NCBI RefSeq assembly: GCF_039522935.1
Contig: NZ_BAAAEI010000001.1
Location: forward strand, 186,001-250,000
Length of the DNA stretch: 64,000 bases
Source of the DNA: Bowmanella denitrificans
Lineage (GTDB): Bacteria; Pseudomonadota; Gammaproteobacteria; Enterobacterales; Alteromonadaceae
Reading direction: 5' to 3'
Shown: in pieces, positions 1 to 8,436 of the stretch
How the letters are laid out: every line of letters starts with the position of its first letter
Numbering within the stretch: the stretch's first letter is position 1
Program-made: the position numbers and the translations under genes
The notes under the pieces: model-generated
Seen by the model: only the letters and a program-made list of their open reading frames with translations
The model's database searches: none
Told to the model about the DNA's origin: nothing

Positions 1-5
1 ATAAA

Positions 6-671
6 TCAGCCCTTCGCTTCCATCTTTAACAACAAGGTCTTAATGTCATCTTTAGCGCTGACGATATGTTTTTTCAGAAAACTGCAGGCTTTCTTGCTGT
101 CACCGGCACGGCAAAGTTCCAACAGCTCTTTGTGCTCATCCGGCGCAGTATCAATACCGCCAGCCAGCATAATATGCATTCGTACATAGCGCTCAGAGTT
201 CTTATTCAGCATGCTGACCAGCTCTTCGGTTTGTGGCCGGTCAGCACGACAATACAACTTGGCGTGAAAGCGGCTATTCAGGTTGCCGGTTGCCAGATAG
301 CTGTCGCCGTTGGCCATGGCTGCCTGCAACTCGCTAAGTAATGCCTCAGCTTCGGCATAGTCTTGTTCCGTAAGTTTACCGATAGAATATTTAAGCAGCT
401 CAGCTTCCAGCAGCGCACGCAGCTCAAAAATCTCATCCACCTGTGCTGCAGATAATTCGGTAGCCGTGGCACCTTTATGTGCCTCAAAGCTCACCAGACC
501 TTCGGCCTCCAGTTGCAACAGGGCTTCTCTGACCGGAATACGGCTGACATTCAGCTCTTCTGCCAGCGCCGCTTGACGCAACGGCTCGCCAGCTTTAATG
601 TCACCGTTAAGGATCTTTTCCCGTATGGCTTCCACCACAAGTTGGGTGCGAGTTTTATGTTCTATGGCCAT
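6..671 (-). CDS. GntR family regulator, FadR/FCD subfamily
   Basis: Transcription factor of 221 residues with an N-terminal GntR winged helix (about residues 8-72, with the typical RIPVREALLQLE stretch) and a C-terminal all-helical FCD ligand domain. The open frame extends 30 codons further upstream, but the ATG at 671 has a GGGAG ribosome site six bases before it and begins at the family's usual place. It lies downstream of, and on the same strand as, the hydroxyproline genes that end at 1010, so it probably controls that locus in response to a pathway intermediate. That pairing is inferred from position and from the TTGTATACAA palindrome at 4530-4539. The family assignment is firm; the ligand is unknown. 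Confidence 0.88.
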   Translation of the reverse strand: MAIEHKTRTQLVVEAIREKILNGDIKAGEPLRQAALAEELNVSRIPVREALLQLEAEGLVSFEAHKGATATELSAAQVDEIFELRALLEAELLKYSIGKLTEQDYAEAEALLSELQAAMANGDSYLATGNLNSRFHAKLYCRADRPQTEELVSMLNKNSERYVRMHIMLAGGIDTAPDEHKELLELCRAGDSKKACSFLKKHIVSAKDDIKTLLLKMEAKG

Positions 672-692
672 GATGGCTCCCTGACTGCATAT

Positions 693-707
693 GGCATACA
701 TTATACC
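693..707. promoter_or_regulatory. Imperfect palindrome upstream of the GntR gene
   Basis: GGCATA-N3-TATACC, matching at five of six positions per arm, lies just upstream of the GntR start codon. It could be an autoregulatory operator. It resembles the GTATAC core of the palindrome at 4530-4539 only loosely, so support is weak. Confidence 0.25.
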
Positions 708-824
708 GATCATGGATCCAAGCGCCAGTGGTAGCGCTATCACTGATTGATTGGCTGCCATTCCCTGGCAGCATAGTTGAGCGACGAATGTTCAACTAAA
801 GCAAGTTCGACAGGTCGTAAATCG

Positions 825-868
825 TTGGACTCAAGTCCAACCCACAGTAGGTCGGACTTGAGTCCGAC
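825..868. repeat. REP-like double palindrome
   Basis: Two adjacent palindromes, TTGGACTCAAGTCCAA and GTCGGACTTGAGTCCGAC, are joined by a CCCACAGTAGG linker. The same architecture (palindrome, CCCACTGTGGG linker, palindrome) recurs at 48961-49005. It lies in the 338-base gap between the GntR gene and the aldehyde dehydrogenase gene, where I see no gene. It is likely an extragenic palindromic repeat; no REP-associated transposase is visible in the window. Confidence 0.6.
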
Positions 869-1009
869 ATCTCTCTATCGTCACTGCCAAGATGCCAGGT
901 ATCTGAATTCAATCTGCCAGGTATCTGCATTGTTGCTGTTCTATTCAGTGCAGTGCACCGGGCTTAATTTGGCTCAGACTGGCCTGCATCCGTACAGGCC
1001 ATTTCCTGA

Positions 1010-2506
1010 TTATTGAGATGGCTCGTTTTGTAGGCAAAGTGGGCGTAAAAAGCGCTGCATTGCCTGCAGCCCCACCGAAGTGGAGCGCACATCGGTTGAG
1101 GCCGGAAAAGGCCCCCCATGGTTCATGGCCGCACACACCTCGACGCCGGTTGGCATCTGATTATAAATAAGCCGCCCGACTTTATAGCTTAGCGCCTCCA
1201 CTACTTCATCAGCCTGGGCAATATCCCCGGCGCTGCCATGCACACTGGCGGTGAGTTGCCCCTCCAGCGACTCAATCAGCGTTAACAGTTGTGTCTGGTC
1301 CTGATAACTGACCATCAGGGCACAAGGGCCAAACACCTCCTGCTGTAATTGCGGATTGGCCAGAAAATCTGCCGCGCTAACGGCAAATACCATGGCCTGA
1401 GCATGATATGACTGCTGCAAGGGCCCTAAGCCAAGCTGCTGCAAGCGGCTATTCATCGCCAACGACTGGGTCTGACTTTGATAAGTACGCAGAATACCTG
1501 GCGTCAGCAAGGTATCTGACGGCTGTTCTGCCAGAAACGCCTTAACCCGTGCGGCAAACGCTGCATTATCCTCTGGCACCAGCCACAGACCCGGACTGGT
1601 GCAGAACTGACCATTGCCCATTAATAGTGACTGGCAAAGCTGCTCAGCCAGAGCTTCGCCCCGCTCGGCCATCTGCTCTGGTAACAACACCTGCGGATTA
1701 ACACTGCCAAGCTCAGCATATAAAGGAATGGGTTGTTCACGCTCGGCAATAGTGCGCTGTAAATGCCTGGCCACTGCCAAAGAGCCGGTGAATCCCACAG
1801 CCTGAATATGAGGGTCGGCCACCAGCTGATGAGCCAGGTCCACCTGATTGGTTTGTAGCAAGGAAAATACCCCAGATGGCATACCGCAGGTTTCAATGGC
1901 CCTGGCAATGGCAAGGGCCATTAATTCGCTGGTGCCGGGGTGAGCCGGATGACCTTTAACCACCACAGGACAACCGGCCGCCAGCGCTGCCGCCGTATCG
2001 CCGCCCAAGGTAGAAAAGGCATAAGGAAAGTTTGATGCACCAAATACCGCCACCGGCCCCAGGGGCAACTGGGTTAAGGTAAACGCCGGTTTGGGCAAAG
2101 GTTGGCGATTCGGCTCAGCCTGTTCTTGCAGCAATACAGCAGAGCTGTTTTGTAAATGGCTGGCAAATGCGCGCAGTTGCCCCATCGTGCGGCCACGCTC
2201 CCCCGTCAGTCTGGCCATAGGCAGATTGGTTTCTTCGTGGGTCAGGGTAAGCAGCGCGTCACCCAGTCCTGCAATTTCATCTGCAATGGCACATAAAAAG
2301 GCAGCGCGCTGGGCCGCTGACGTGCGCCGGTAGGCTAAAAACGCTTGCTGGGCGGCGCTGCAAGCCAATTTTGTTTGTTCAGCACTGGCATTAAAAAACA
2401 CCTGTTGCATCGGTTCATTACGCGCAGGGCTAAAGGCATAAAATACCGTCTGGCTCTCTTCCCCCAACCATTTGCCTGCAATCAGACTCTTACCTGTTAA
2501 ATTCAT
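1010..2506 (-). CDS. Alpha-ketoglutarate semialdehyde dehydrogenase
   Basis: An aldehyde dehydrogenase of 498 residues that would oxidise 2,5-dioxopentanoate to 2-oxoglutarate with NAD(P)+, the last step of hydroxyproline breakdown. The ALDH general base is in ELGSVNPQ (near residue 262) and the catalytic Cys in GNGQFCTSPG (near residue 300). The GQFCTSPG form is typical of ketoglutaric semialdehyde dehydrogenases. The ATG at 2506 is preceded by AGAGGAGA and begins the family-like MNLTGKSLIAG; the frame is open further upstream without support. It is last of three catabolic genes on this strand. The neighbouring epimerase and deaminase make the substrate assignment strong. Confidence 0.9.
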   Translation of the reverse strand: MNLTGKSLIAGKWLGEESQTVFYAFSPARNEPMQQVFFNASAEQTKLACSAAQQAFLAYRRTSAAQRAAFLCAIADEIAGLGDALLTLTHEETNLPMARLTGERGRTMGQLRAFASHLQNSSAVLLQEQAEPNRQPLPKPAFTLTQLPLGPVAVFGASNFPYAFSTLGGDTAAALAAGCPVVVKGHPAHPGTSELMALAIARAIETCGMPSGVFSLLQTNQVDLAHQLVADPHIQAVGFTGSLAVARHLQRTIAEREQPIPLYAELGSVNPQVLLPEQMAERGEALAEQLCQSLLMGNGQFCTSPGLWLVPEDNAAFAARVKAFLAEQPSDTLLTPGILRTYQSQTQSLAMNSRLQQLGLGPLQQSYHAQAMVFAVSAADFLANPQLQQEVFGPCALMVSYQDQTQLLTLIESLEGQLTASVHGSAGDIAQADEVVEALSYKVGRLIYNQMPTGVEVCAAMNHGGPFPASTDVRSTSVGLQAMQRFLRPLCLQNEPSQ

Positions 2507-2564
2507 GTCGTTCTCCTCTGATTTGTTTCCTTCCTGAAACAGCCCGGATCCTTCTGATGGCACA

Positions 2565-3566
2565 CTAAATAACTTGAAATCCCAGCGCATAAGGGTCGCT
2601 GTCATCCACATAGATACAGTTTTGTCCGGTGGCCCTGGCCCAGCCGCGAATGCTGGGTAGAATTGCCGGGTAATTGCCGACCTGACTCAGCCCTTCCACC
2701 CGCCCGACAAACTGGCTGCCGATATAGCTTTCATGCACAAAGTCTTCGCCCACCCGCAGTTGACCTTTGGCATACAGCTGCGCCATTCTGGCGCTGGTGC
2801 CGGTGCCGCAAGGCGACCGATCAATTGCCTTGTCGCCGTAAAACACCGCATTGGCAGCATGAGAGCCAGGGGTTTTCGGCTGCCCGGTCCACAGCAAATG
2901 CGAGGCACCGCATACCGTGACATCCTGCGGATGAATGCAGTCCAGTTGCTGATTAATTGCCTGCCTGACCAACGGGCTGAAGTGCAGGACTTGCGCCGCC
3001 GACCAGTGCTGAATGCCGGGGAAATTCGCCTGTGGTTCAACAATAATGTAAAAGTTACCACCGTAGGCGATATCCACTGTCAGCTCGCCCAGGCCAGGCA
3101 CGTTCACCTGAATATCCTGGTAGGCCAGATAGGCCGGGACGTTATAAATCCGCACCCACTCCACCTTATCGCCCTGCTGCTGATACTCCACCCGGATCTG
3201 CCCGGCGGGTACATCCAGCAGCAGTTGCCCCGCCACTTTGGGTGTCAGCAACCCCTGCTCCAGGGCAAAGGTAACAGTACCGATGGTGCCGTGTCCGCAC
3301 ATAGGCAAACAGCCAGAGGTCTCAATAAACAGGATGGCGGCATCCGCATCTTCGCTCACCGGTGGATACAGAAACGAGCCGGACATCATGTCGTGGCCTC
3401 TGGGCTCAAACATCAGAGCCTGGCGGATCCAATCATAATGGGCCAGAAAGTCCTGGCGCTTGTCACTCATGGTCTGCCCTTTTAGATCCGGATGACCGCT
3501 GGTCACCAGTCTGACCGGATTACCGCAGGTGTGGCCGTCGATGCAGAAAAACGTCCCTTTACGCAT
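2565..3566 (-). CDS. 4-hydroxyproline 2-epimerase (proline racemase family)
   Basis: A proline racemase superfamily enzyme of 333 residues. Both catalytic cysteines of the two-base epimerases are present: Cys90 in PMCGHG and Cys253 in DRSPCGTGTS. It would convert trans-4-hydroxy-L-proline to cis-4-hydroxy-D-proline, opening the pathway. A true proline racemase cannot be excluded from sequence alone, but the flanking semialdehyde dehydrogenase and DapA-family deaminase point to hydroxyproline. The gene starts three bases after the deaminase stop, so the two are probably co-translated. Compare the paralogue at 4573-5598, which has Thr at the second position. Confidence 0.9.
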   Translation of the reverse strand: MRKGTFFCIDGHTCGNPVRLVTSGHPDLKGQTMSDKRQDFLAHYDWIRQALMFEPRGHDMMSGSFLYPPVSEDADAAILFIETSGCLPMCGHGTIGTVTFALEQGLLTPKVAGQLLLDVPAGQIRVEYQQQGDKVEWVRIYNVPAYLAYQDIQVNVPGLGELTVDIAYGGNFYIIVEPQANFPGIQHWSAAQVLHFSPLVRQAINQQLDCIHPQDVTVCGASHLLWTGQPKTPGSHAANAVFYGDKAIDRSPCGTGTSARMAQLYAKGQLRVGEDFVHESYIGSQFVGRVEGLSQVGNYPAILPSIRGWARATGQNCIYVDDSDPYALGFQVI

Positions 3567-3569
3567 ACG

Positions 3570-4484
3570 TCAGTCCAGGTTGAATTTGCTAAGGTCGATA
3601 CGGTTTTGCATCGCGCTATCGAACATGGCCTGGATGCGCTGTTTTTCGTCCTGTGGCAGTGGCAGTCTGGGCGCGCGCACATGCTCAACGCCGCGACCGG
3701 CCAGTTGCTCGGCAAATTTAATGCATTGCACCAGGGTGGGAATGGTATCCAGACGCAGCAGCGGCAGGAACCAGCGCCAGATCTCCAGCGCTTCGGCATA
3801 GCGACCGGCCTTGGCCAGTTTATAAATAGCCACAGATTCACGGGGGAACACATTGGTCAGACCTGAAATCCAGCCCACCGCGCCCAACATCAGGCTTTCC
3901 AGAGCGATATCGTCTACGCCGCTGAAAACGGTAAAACGATTTTCAAAGGCATTAAACAGCTCGGTGATACGACGTGTATCAGCGGTGGACTCCTTAACCG
4001 CCACAATATTCTGCTCTTCGGCCAGTATCGCCATGCCTTCAATACCAATATCCACCCCGTAAGTGACCGGGTTGTTGTAGATCATAATCGGCAGCGCGGT
4101 ATTACGGGCAACCTGCTGATAGTGATGAATGGCTTCACGTTCGGTGGAGCGATACACCATGCCAGGCAGAACCATCACGCCATCGACCCCGATTTTCTCG
4201 GCATCCTGGCAAAACTCCATGGCAAAACGGGTGGTGGTTTCGGCCACACCGCTAATCAAGGGCACCCGGCCATTAATTACTTCTTTGGCGGCGCGCAGCA
4301 CAGTGCGTTTTTCATCGGCGCGCAGTGAACAGTTTTCGCCGACGGTGCCACAGGCAATGATGCCGTTTACCCCGTCTTTAATCAGCTCATCCAACATACG
4401 TTGGGTACTGTCGATATTAATGGAGTCGTCGCTATTAAATTGTGTGGTGACGGCGGGATACACGCCCTGCCAGTTGATAGACAT
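3570..4484 (-). CDS. 1-pyrroline-4-hydroxy-2-carboxylate deaminase (DapA family)
   Basis: A class I aldolase-fold protein of the dihydrodipicolinate synthase/N-acetylneuraminate lyase family, 304 residues. The Schiff-base lysine is Lys164 in VAVKEST, and Tyr136 in IYNNP is the conserved partner. In hydroxyproline operons this subfamily deaminates and dehydrates 1-pyrroline-4-hydroxy-2-carboxylate to alpha-ketoglutarate semialdehyde. It is first in the minus-strand operon and divergent from the dehydratase gene at 4573. AGAGGT lies upstream of the ATG. Lysine synthesis is unlikely given this context. Confidence 0.88.
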   Translation of the reverse strand: MSINWQGVYPAVTTQFNSDDSINIDSTQRMLDELIKDGVNGIIACGTVGENCSLRADEKRTVLRAAKEVINGRVPLISGVAETTTRFAMEFCQDAEKIGVDGVMVLPGMVYRSTEREAIHHYQQVARNTALPIMIYNNPVTYGVDIGIEGMAILAEEQNIVAVKESTADTRRITELFNAFENRFTVFSGVDDIALESLMLGAVGWISGLTNVFPRESVAIYKLAKAGRYAEALEIWRWFLPLLRLDTIPTLVQCIKFAEQLAGRGVEHVRAPRLPLPQDEKQRIQAMFDSAMQNRIDLSKFNLD

Positions 4485-4529
4485 AGTGAATTACCTCTGC
4501 TGGTGAAAATTTCTTGCATCATATGCATT

Positions 4530-4539
4530 TTGTATACAA
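4530..4539. promoter_or_regulatory. Putative GntR/FCD operator in divergent promoter
   Basis: A perfect palindrome, TTGTATACAA, sits in the 88-base gap between the divergent deaminase and dehydratase genes. The shape matches operators known for FCD-type GntR regulators. It is placed to repress both arms of the hydroxyproline locus; binding by the regulator at 6-671 is inferred. Confidence 0.55.
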
Positions 4540-4572
4540 TATTCAATATATCGATTTTCAGCAAGGAACTTT

Positions 4573-5598
4573 ATGCAAGTCCGCCCCGAAAACCTGCGCG
4601 GCTATCCACAGTTGCATTGCCTGGACCTACATACCGCAGGTGAACCCTTGCGTATTGTGTTGTCAGGCTACCCAACGATCCCTGGCAATAGCATGCTGGC
4701 CAAACGTCGTTATCTGATGGCCAACCTGGATCATCTGCGCCAGCTATTGATGTATGAGCCGAGGGGCCATGCGGATATGTACGGGGCGCTGATAACCGAG
4801 CCGGTCAGCGTGGATGGCGATATGGGCGTGTTGTTTATGCACAATGAAGGCTATTCCAGCATGTGCGGCCATGGCATCCTGGCCCTGGTGACGGCACTGG
4901 CCGAAACCGGTGCAATCTCGCTGACCCACCCGGCCACAGTGCGCATTGATGCTCCGGCCGGGCGCATTCAGGCTTATGCTGAAATGCAACAGGATAAGCT
5001 TAATGCCAGCTTTGATTGCGTGCCCTCGTTTGTCGAAGCCACCCATCAGTATATTGAGCTGCCCGGCGTTGGCCGGGTGGACTACGATATCGCCTTTGGC
5101 GGTGCCTACTATGCTTACGTTGATGCCGATAAACTGGGGCTGGACTGCAGCGTGGCCAATGCCAGGCAGTTGATAGACATAGGCCGCCGCCTGAAGCAGG
5201 CTATTATGCCCAGGCATCAGCTAATACACCCTGAAGAAGCCGACTTAGGCTTTTTGTATGGGGTGATTTTCACCTCTGATAAGGTTGAACATTCAACCAG
5301 CCACTCGCGGCACGTTTGCATCTTTGCCGACGGTGAGTTGGATCGCTCCCCCACCGGTACCGGCGTCAGTGGCCGGGCCGCGCTGCTGAGGTACAAAACC
5401 GCCTGGAGCGGCAGCGCACCGATTCAGATTGAAAGCATTATTGGTAGCACCATGTCGGTGAGTATCAGCCATGAGCAGATCTTCGGGCCGTTTCAGGCCG
5501 TGATCCCCAGAGTGTCGGGCCAGGCTTATATCACCGGCGAGCACCGCTTTATGCTGCATGCGCAAGATCCCTTTCCACAAGGCTTTTTTATCAGGTAA
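4573..5598 (+). CDS. Trans-3-hydroxy-L-proline dehydratase (proline racemase family)
   Basis: The second proline racemase superfamily member here, 341 residues. The first catalytic Cys is kept (Cys98 in SMCGHG) but the second is replaced by Thr (Thr261 in DRSPTGTG). Cys/Thr pairs mark trans-3-hydroxy-L-proline dehydratases, which yield 1-pyrroline-2-carboxylate, rather than racemases. The start at 4573 has AAGGA seven bases upstream. It begins the plus-strand arm, and its stop is four bases before the next start. No pyrroline-2-carboxylate reductase is visible in the window, so that step would be encoded elsewhere. Confidence 0.87.
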   Translation: MQVRPENLRGYPQLHCLDLHTAGEPLRIVLSGYPTIPGNSMLAKRRYLMANLDHLRQLLMYEPRGHADMYGALITEPVSVDGDMGVLFMHNEGYSSMCGHGILALVTALAETGAISLTHPATVRIDAPAGRIQAYAEMQQDKLNASFDCVPSFVEATHQYIELPGVGRVDYDIAFGGAYYAYVDADKLGLDCSVANARQLIDIGRRLKQAIMPRHQLIHPEEADLGFLYGVIFTSDKVEHSTSHSRHVCIFADGELDRSPTGTGVSGRAALLRYKTAWSGSAPIQIESIIGSTMSVSISHEQIFGPFQAVIPRVSGQAYITGEHRFMLHAQDPFPQGFFIR

Positions 5599-5602
5599 TC
5601 CC

Positions 5603-6844
5603 ATGCAACAGCCGCAAAGAATCGCCGTTATCGGCGCTGGTGTTATCGGTATTTGCTGCGCCTTGTCGCTGCAAAAACAAGGATTCGCCGTGACCTTAAT
5701 TGACCGCAAAGGTATTGCCAAAGAATGCTCTTACGGCAATGCCGGGCATTTTGCCACCGAACAGGTCTTCCCGCTGGCGGATAAACGGTTGCTGATGCAA
5801 CTGCCGTCTATGTTACTCAACCCCACTGGCCCGTTACGAATTCGCTGGTCTTATCTGCTGCGCGCCATGCCCTGGTTTATGCGCTTTGCCTGGAATATGC
5901 GCAGCCAACGCTTTCGTCGCCATACTCAGGCGTTGAAAGCATTAAATCAGTTGGCCCTGCCCGCTTATGATGAGTTGCTGGCCGAAGCCGGTTTAATCCA
6001 CCTGCTGGAAAAAAACGGCAGTCTGCTGACCTTTGAAGACACCAAGCCAGAGCAGATTAAACGTGAGTTCGAGGCATTTAAAGCCGAAGGCGTGAAACTG
6101 CAGTGGCTGGACCGCCAGCAAGCTCTGGCCCTGGAACCAGCATTGTCGGAGCGGGTGCAATCGGCCTTTTTATTTGAAGAGGTGGGGCACAGCCTCGACC
6201 CGGAACACTTATGCCTGAGCCTGGCCAAGCACTTTATCGCCCTAGGCGGTCAATTGTTGCAGCTGGACGTGCTGGCAATTGAACATCATCAACATGGCGT
6301 TAAAGTGCGCAGTCAGGCAGGTATTCAGGACTTTGACAAAGTGCTGCTCTGCGCTGGCGCCTGGTCGAAAAAATTACTGGCCCCCCTTCGCTATAGAGTA
6401 CCGCTGGATACCGAACGCGGCTATCACCTGATGCTGCCGGTCGACAACCCTATCAGCAGGCCAGTGGCCTCGGCGGAGCGTAAATTTATTATGACTCCCA
6501 TGAGCGGCGGTTTGCGTCTGGCCGGTACGGTAGAATTTGCCGGTTTGGAGCGGGAAATGGATAATCGGCGGGCCGATTGCCTGCTGCCGCACGCCAAGGC
6601 ACTATTGAAGGATTTGCCTGAGACCCAGATGGCCAGCCGCTGGATGGGTATGCGTCCGTCGCTGCCGGACTCCTTGCCGGTGCTGGGTCAGGCGCCCAAC
6701 CACCCGCATTTGTACCTGGCCTTTGGTCACCAGCATTTAGGACTAACCCAGGGTGCCGTGACGGCCAGGTTAATCACGCAACTGGTGGCAGGTCAACAGC
6801 CCGACATTAATATGCAGCCTTATTGCATCAGTCGTTTTAACTGA
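5603..6844 (+). CDS. FAD-dependent D-amino acid (D-hydroxyproline) dehydrogenase
   Basis: A DadA-like FAD-dependent oxidoreductase of 413 residues. The N-terminal Rossmann motif GAGVIG follows a short lead, and the C-terminal part carries the family's G-x-RP-like segment (MGMRPSLPDSLPVLG). It would oxidise cis-4-hydroxy-D-proline to 1-pyrroline-4-hydroxy-2-carboxylate, passing electrons to the respiratory chain. The frame is open from 5558, but the ATG at 5603 with AGGTAA before it gives the family start. It fills the one missing oxidation step between the epimerase and the deaminase encoded nearby; generic D-amino acid specificity is possible. Confidence 0.87.
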   Translation: MQQPQRIAVIGAGVIGICCALSLQKQGFAVTLIDRKGIAKECSYGNAGHFATEQVFPLADKRLLMQLPSMLLNPTGPLRIRWSYLLRAMPWFMRFAWNMRSQRFRRHTQALKALNQLALPAYDELLAEAGLIHLLEKNGSLLTFEDTKPEQIKREFEAFKAEGVKLQWLDRQQALALEPALSERVQSAFLFEEVGHSLDPEHLCLSLAKHFIALGGQLLQLDVLAIEHHQHGVKVRSQAGIQDFDKVLLCAGAWSKKLLAPLRYRVPLDTERGYHLMLPVDNPISRPVASAERKFIMTPMSGGLRLAGTVEFAGLEREMDNRRADCLLPHAKALLKDLPETQMASRWMGMRPSLPDSLPVLGQAPNHPHLYLAFGHQHLGLTQGAVTARLITQLVAGQQPDINMQPYCISRFN

Positions 6845-6856
6845 CAGGAGAAAAAC

Positions 6857-8080
6857 ATGCTTAACACATCAGGTATCGGTGGCAAAACGCCGGAACAGGC
6901 GCTGGCCACCTTATCGGATATGACCACCGACCTGCAGCCTATCGGCATCCAGGAATTTCATGCTCGTATCGCCAAGGCTCAGGCTTATATGCAGGCCAAT
7001 GGCATAGATGCCATTTATCTGAATGCCGGTACCAACCTGATGTATTTCACTGGCCTGCGCTGGTACGCCAGCGAACGCATGGTGGGCGCTATCCTGCCAG
7101 CCAAGGGCGAGCTGGAATTTATTGCCCCCCACTTTGAAATTGGCAGCCTGAATGACTTTATGCAGATACCCGGCAAGATTAACCCCTGGCATGAACATGA
7201 ATCGCCTTATGCGCTGTTTCTGCAGGTATTGGAGAACATGGGTATTCAGGCCCCAGCTACCATCGGCATCGATGAAAGCGCGCAGTTTTTTATTTTTGAT
7301 GGTATCAACCAGTTACAGCAGGGTCTGAGTTTAATCAACGCCAAAGCCGTTACCGCCCATTGCCGTATGCACAAATCCCCGGCCGAGATTGCCCTGATGC
7401 AACGTGCCATGGATATGACCCTGGAAGTGCATAAGGCCGCTGCCAGTATTCTGCGCGAAGGTATCAGTACCACCGAAGTCGAGCAGTTTATTCATCAGGC
7501 CCATAAGCAGGTTGGCGCGCCGGGCTCCTACTTCTGTATTGTGCTGTTTGGTGTGGCCACCTCCTTTCCCCATGGGGTAAAACATGCCCAGCATCTGAAA
7601 CAAGGCGATATGGTGCTGATTGATACCGGTTGTAAGGTACATGACTACCTGTCGGATATCACCCGCACTTATGTATTTGGCGAGGCCAGTGCCCGTCAGC
7701 GCCAATTATGGAATGCCGAGCAACAGGCCCAGGCCGCCGCGTTTAACGCCGCCAAACTGGGCGTGGCTTGTGAAGAGGTAGACAAAGCAGCCAGACAGGC
7801 GCTGGCACAAAGTGGTCTGGGCCCGGACTACCAGTTGCCGGGTTTGCCCCATCGCACCGGCCATGGCATTGGCATGGATATTCATGAATGGCCTTATCTG
7901 GTCGGTGGTAACACCCTGCCGCTGGCACCAGGCATGTGCTTTTCCAATGAACCGATGATTGTCGCGCCCAATGAATTTGGAGTACGCCTGGAAGATCATT
8001 TCTACATGACAGAACAAGGCCCGCGCTGGTTTACAAAGCCCAGCCACAGCATTGACGATCCTTTTGGGCTCAATGCTTAA
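6857..8080 (+). CDS. M24 family Xaa-Pro dipeptidase/aminopeptidase
   Basis: A creatinase/prolidase-fold metallopeptidase of 407 residues with no signal peptide. Dinuclear metal ligands are visible: Asp in VLIDTGCKVHDYLSDITRT, His in RTGHGIGMDIHE, and Glu in FSNEPM and RLEDHF. Prolidases split imidodipeptides. Beside a hydroxyproline pathway it would supply free Pro and Hyp from X-Pro/X-Hyp dipeptides, such as collagen fragments. It starts 12 bases after the dehydrogenase stop with AGGAG before the ATG, so it is the third gene of the operon. Confidence 0.9.
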   Translation: MLNTSGIGGKTPEQALATLSDMTTDLQPIGIQEFHARIAKAQAYMQANGIDAIYLNAGTNLMYFTGLRWYASERMVGAILPAKGELEFIAPHFEIGSLNDFMQIPGKINPWHEHESPYALFLQVLENMGIQAPATIGIDESAQFFIFDGINQLQQGLSLINAKAVTAHCRMHKSPAEIALMQRAMDMTLEVHKAAASILREGISTTEVEQFIHQAHKQVGAPGSYFCIVLFGVATSFPHGVKHAQHLKQGDMVLIDTGCKVHDYLSDITRTYVFGEASARQRQLWNAEQQAQAAAFNAAKLGVACEEVDKAARQALAQSGLGPDYQLPGLPHRTGHGIGMDIHEWPYLVGGNTLPLAPGMCFSNEPMIVAPNEFGVRLEDHFYMTEQGPRWFTKPSHSIDDPFGLNA

Positions 8081-8125
8081 TCAATAAAATGGCCAGAGAT
8101 AAACACCTCTGCCGCTGAGACTGTT

Positions 8126-8178
8126 GAGGTATTAAGGTAGTAGACAGACTAAGGTATATAAGCTATCCCTAATACCTC
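8126..8178. promoter_or_regulatory. 9-bp inverted repeat upstream of small membrane gene
   Basis: Perfect arms GAGGTATTA (8126-8134) and TAATACCTC (8170-8178) are separated by 35 bases. They lie between the prolidase stop and the small gene at 8204. They could be an operator pair or a long-loop hairpin; no T-tract follows, so a terminator is unlikely. Confidence 0.35.
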
Positions 8179-8203
8179 GAATCAACAACGGAGTAATATC
8201 GAT

Positions 8204-8359
8204 ATGGAAAGTCAGGCTATGCTGGGCGCTTTTTCTTATATTGTTGTGGCCCTGTTTCAACTATTTACCCCCTTGCTACTGATCTACATTATTGTGCGAC
8301 TGCGCAATATCTCTGATCAGCTCAGGACGCTGGAAGACAAGATAAAAAAACAGGGCTAG
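8204..8359 (+). CDS. Small single-pass membrane protein, unknown
   Basis: A 51-residue reading frame with GGAG ten bases before the ATG. Residues about 8-33 form one hydrophobic helix (AFSYIVVALFQLF, then LLLIYIIV). A short basic and acidic C-terminal helix follows (LRNISDQLRTLEDK) that could form a coiled coil. Composition and ribosome site suggest a real gene. I do not recognise a family. It is separated from the prolidase by 123 bases containing a 9-bp inverted repeat, so it probably has its own promoter. Confidence 0.65.
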   Translation: MESQAMLGAFSYIVVALFQLFTPLLLIYIIVRLRNISDQLRTLEDKIKKQG

Positions 8360-8436
8360 TCAGGCACGCTGAGCCTGTGCATGCAAACCTTGTTGTGGTC
8401 TGATTTGGCATGCAAAGCTCAGCATTGAGGTGAAAT

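Noticed and set aside
72..760. Extended N-terminus of the GntR regulator to 761
   Set aside because: The extra 30 residues precede a well-placed GGGAG and ATG at 671 and do not resemble the family.
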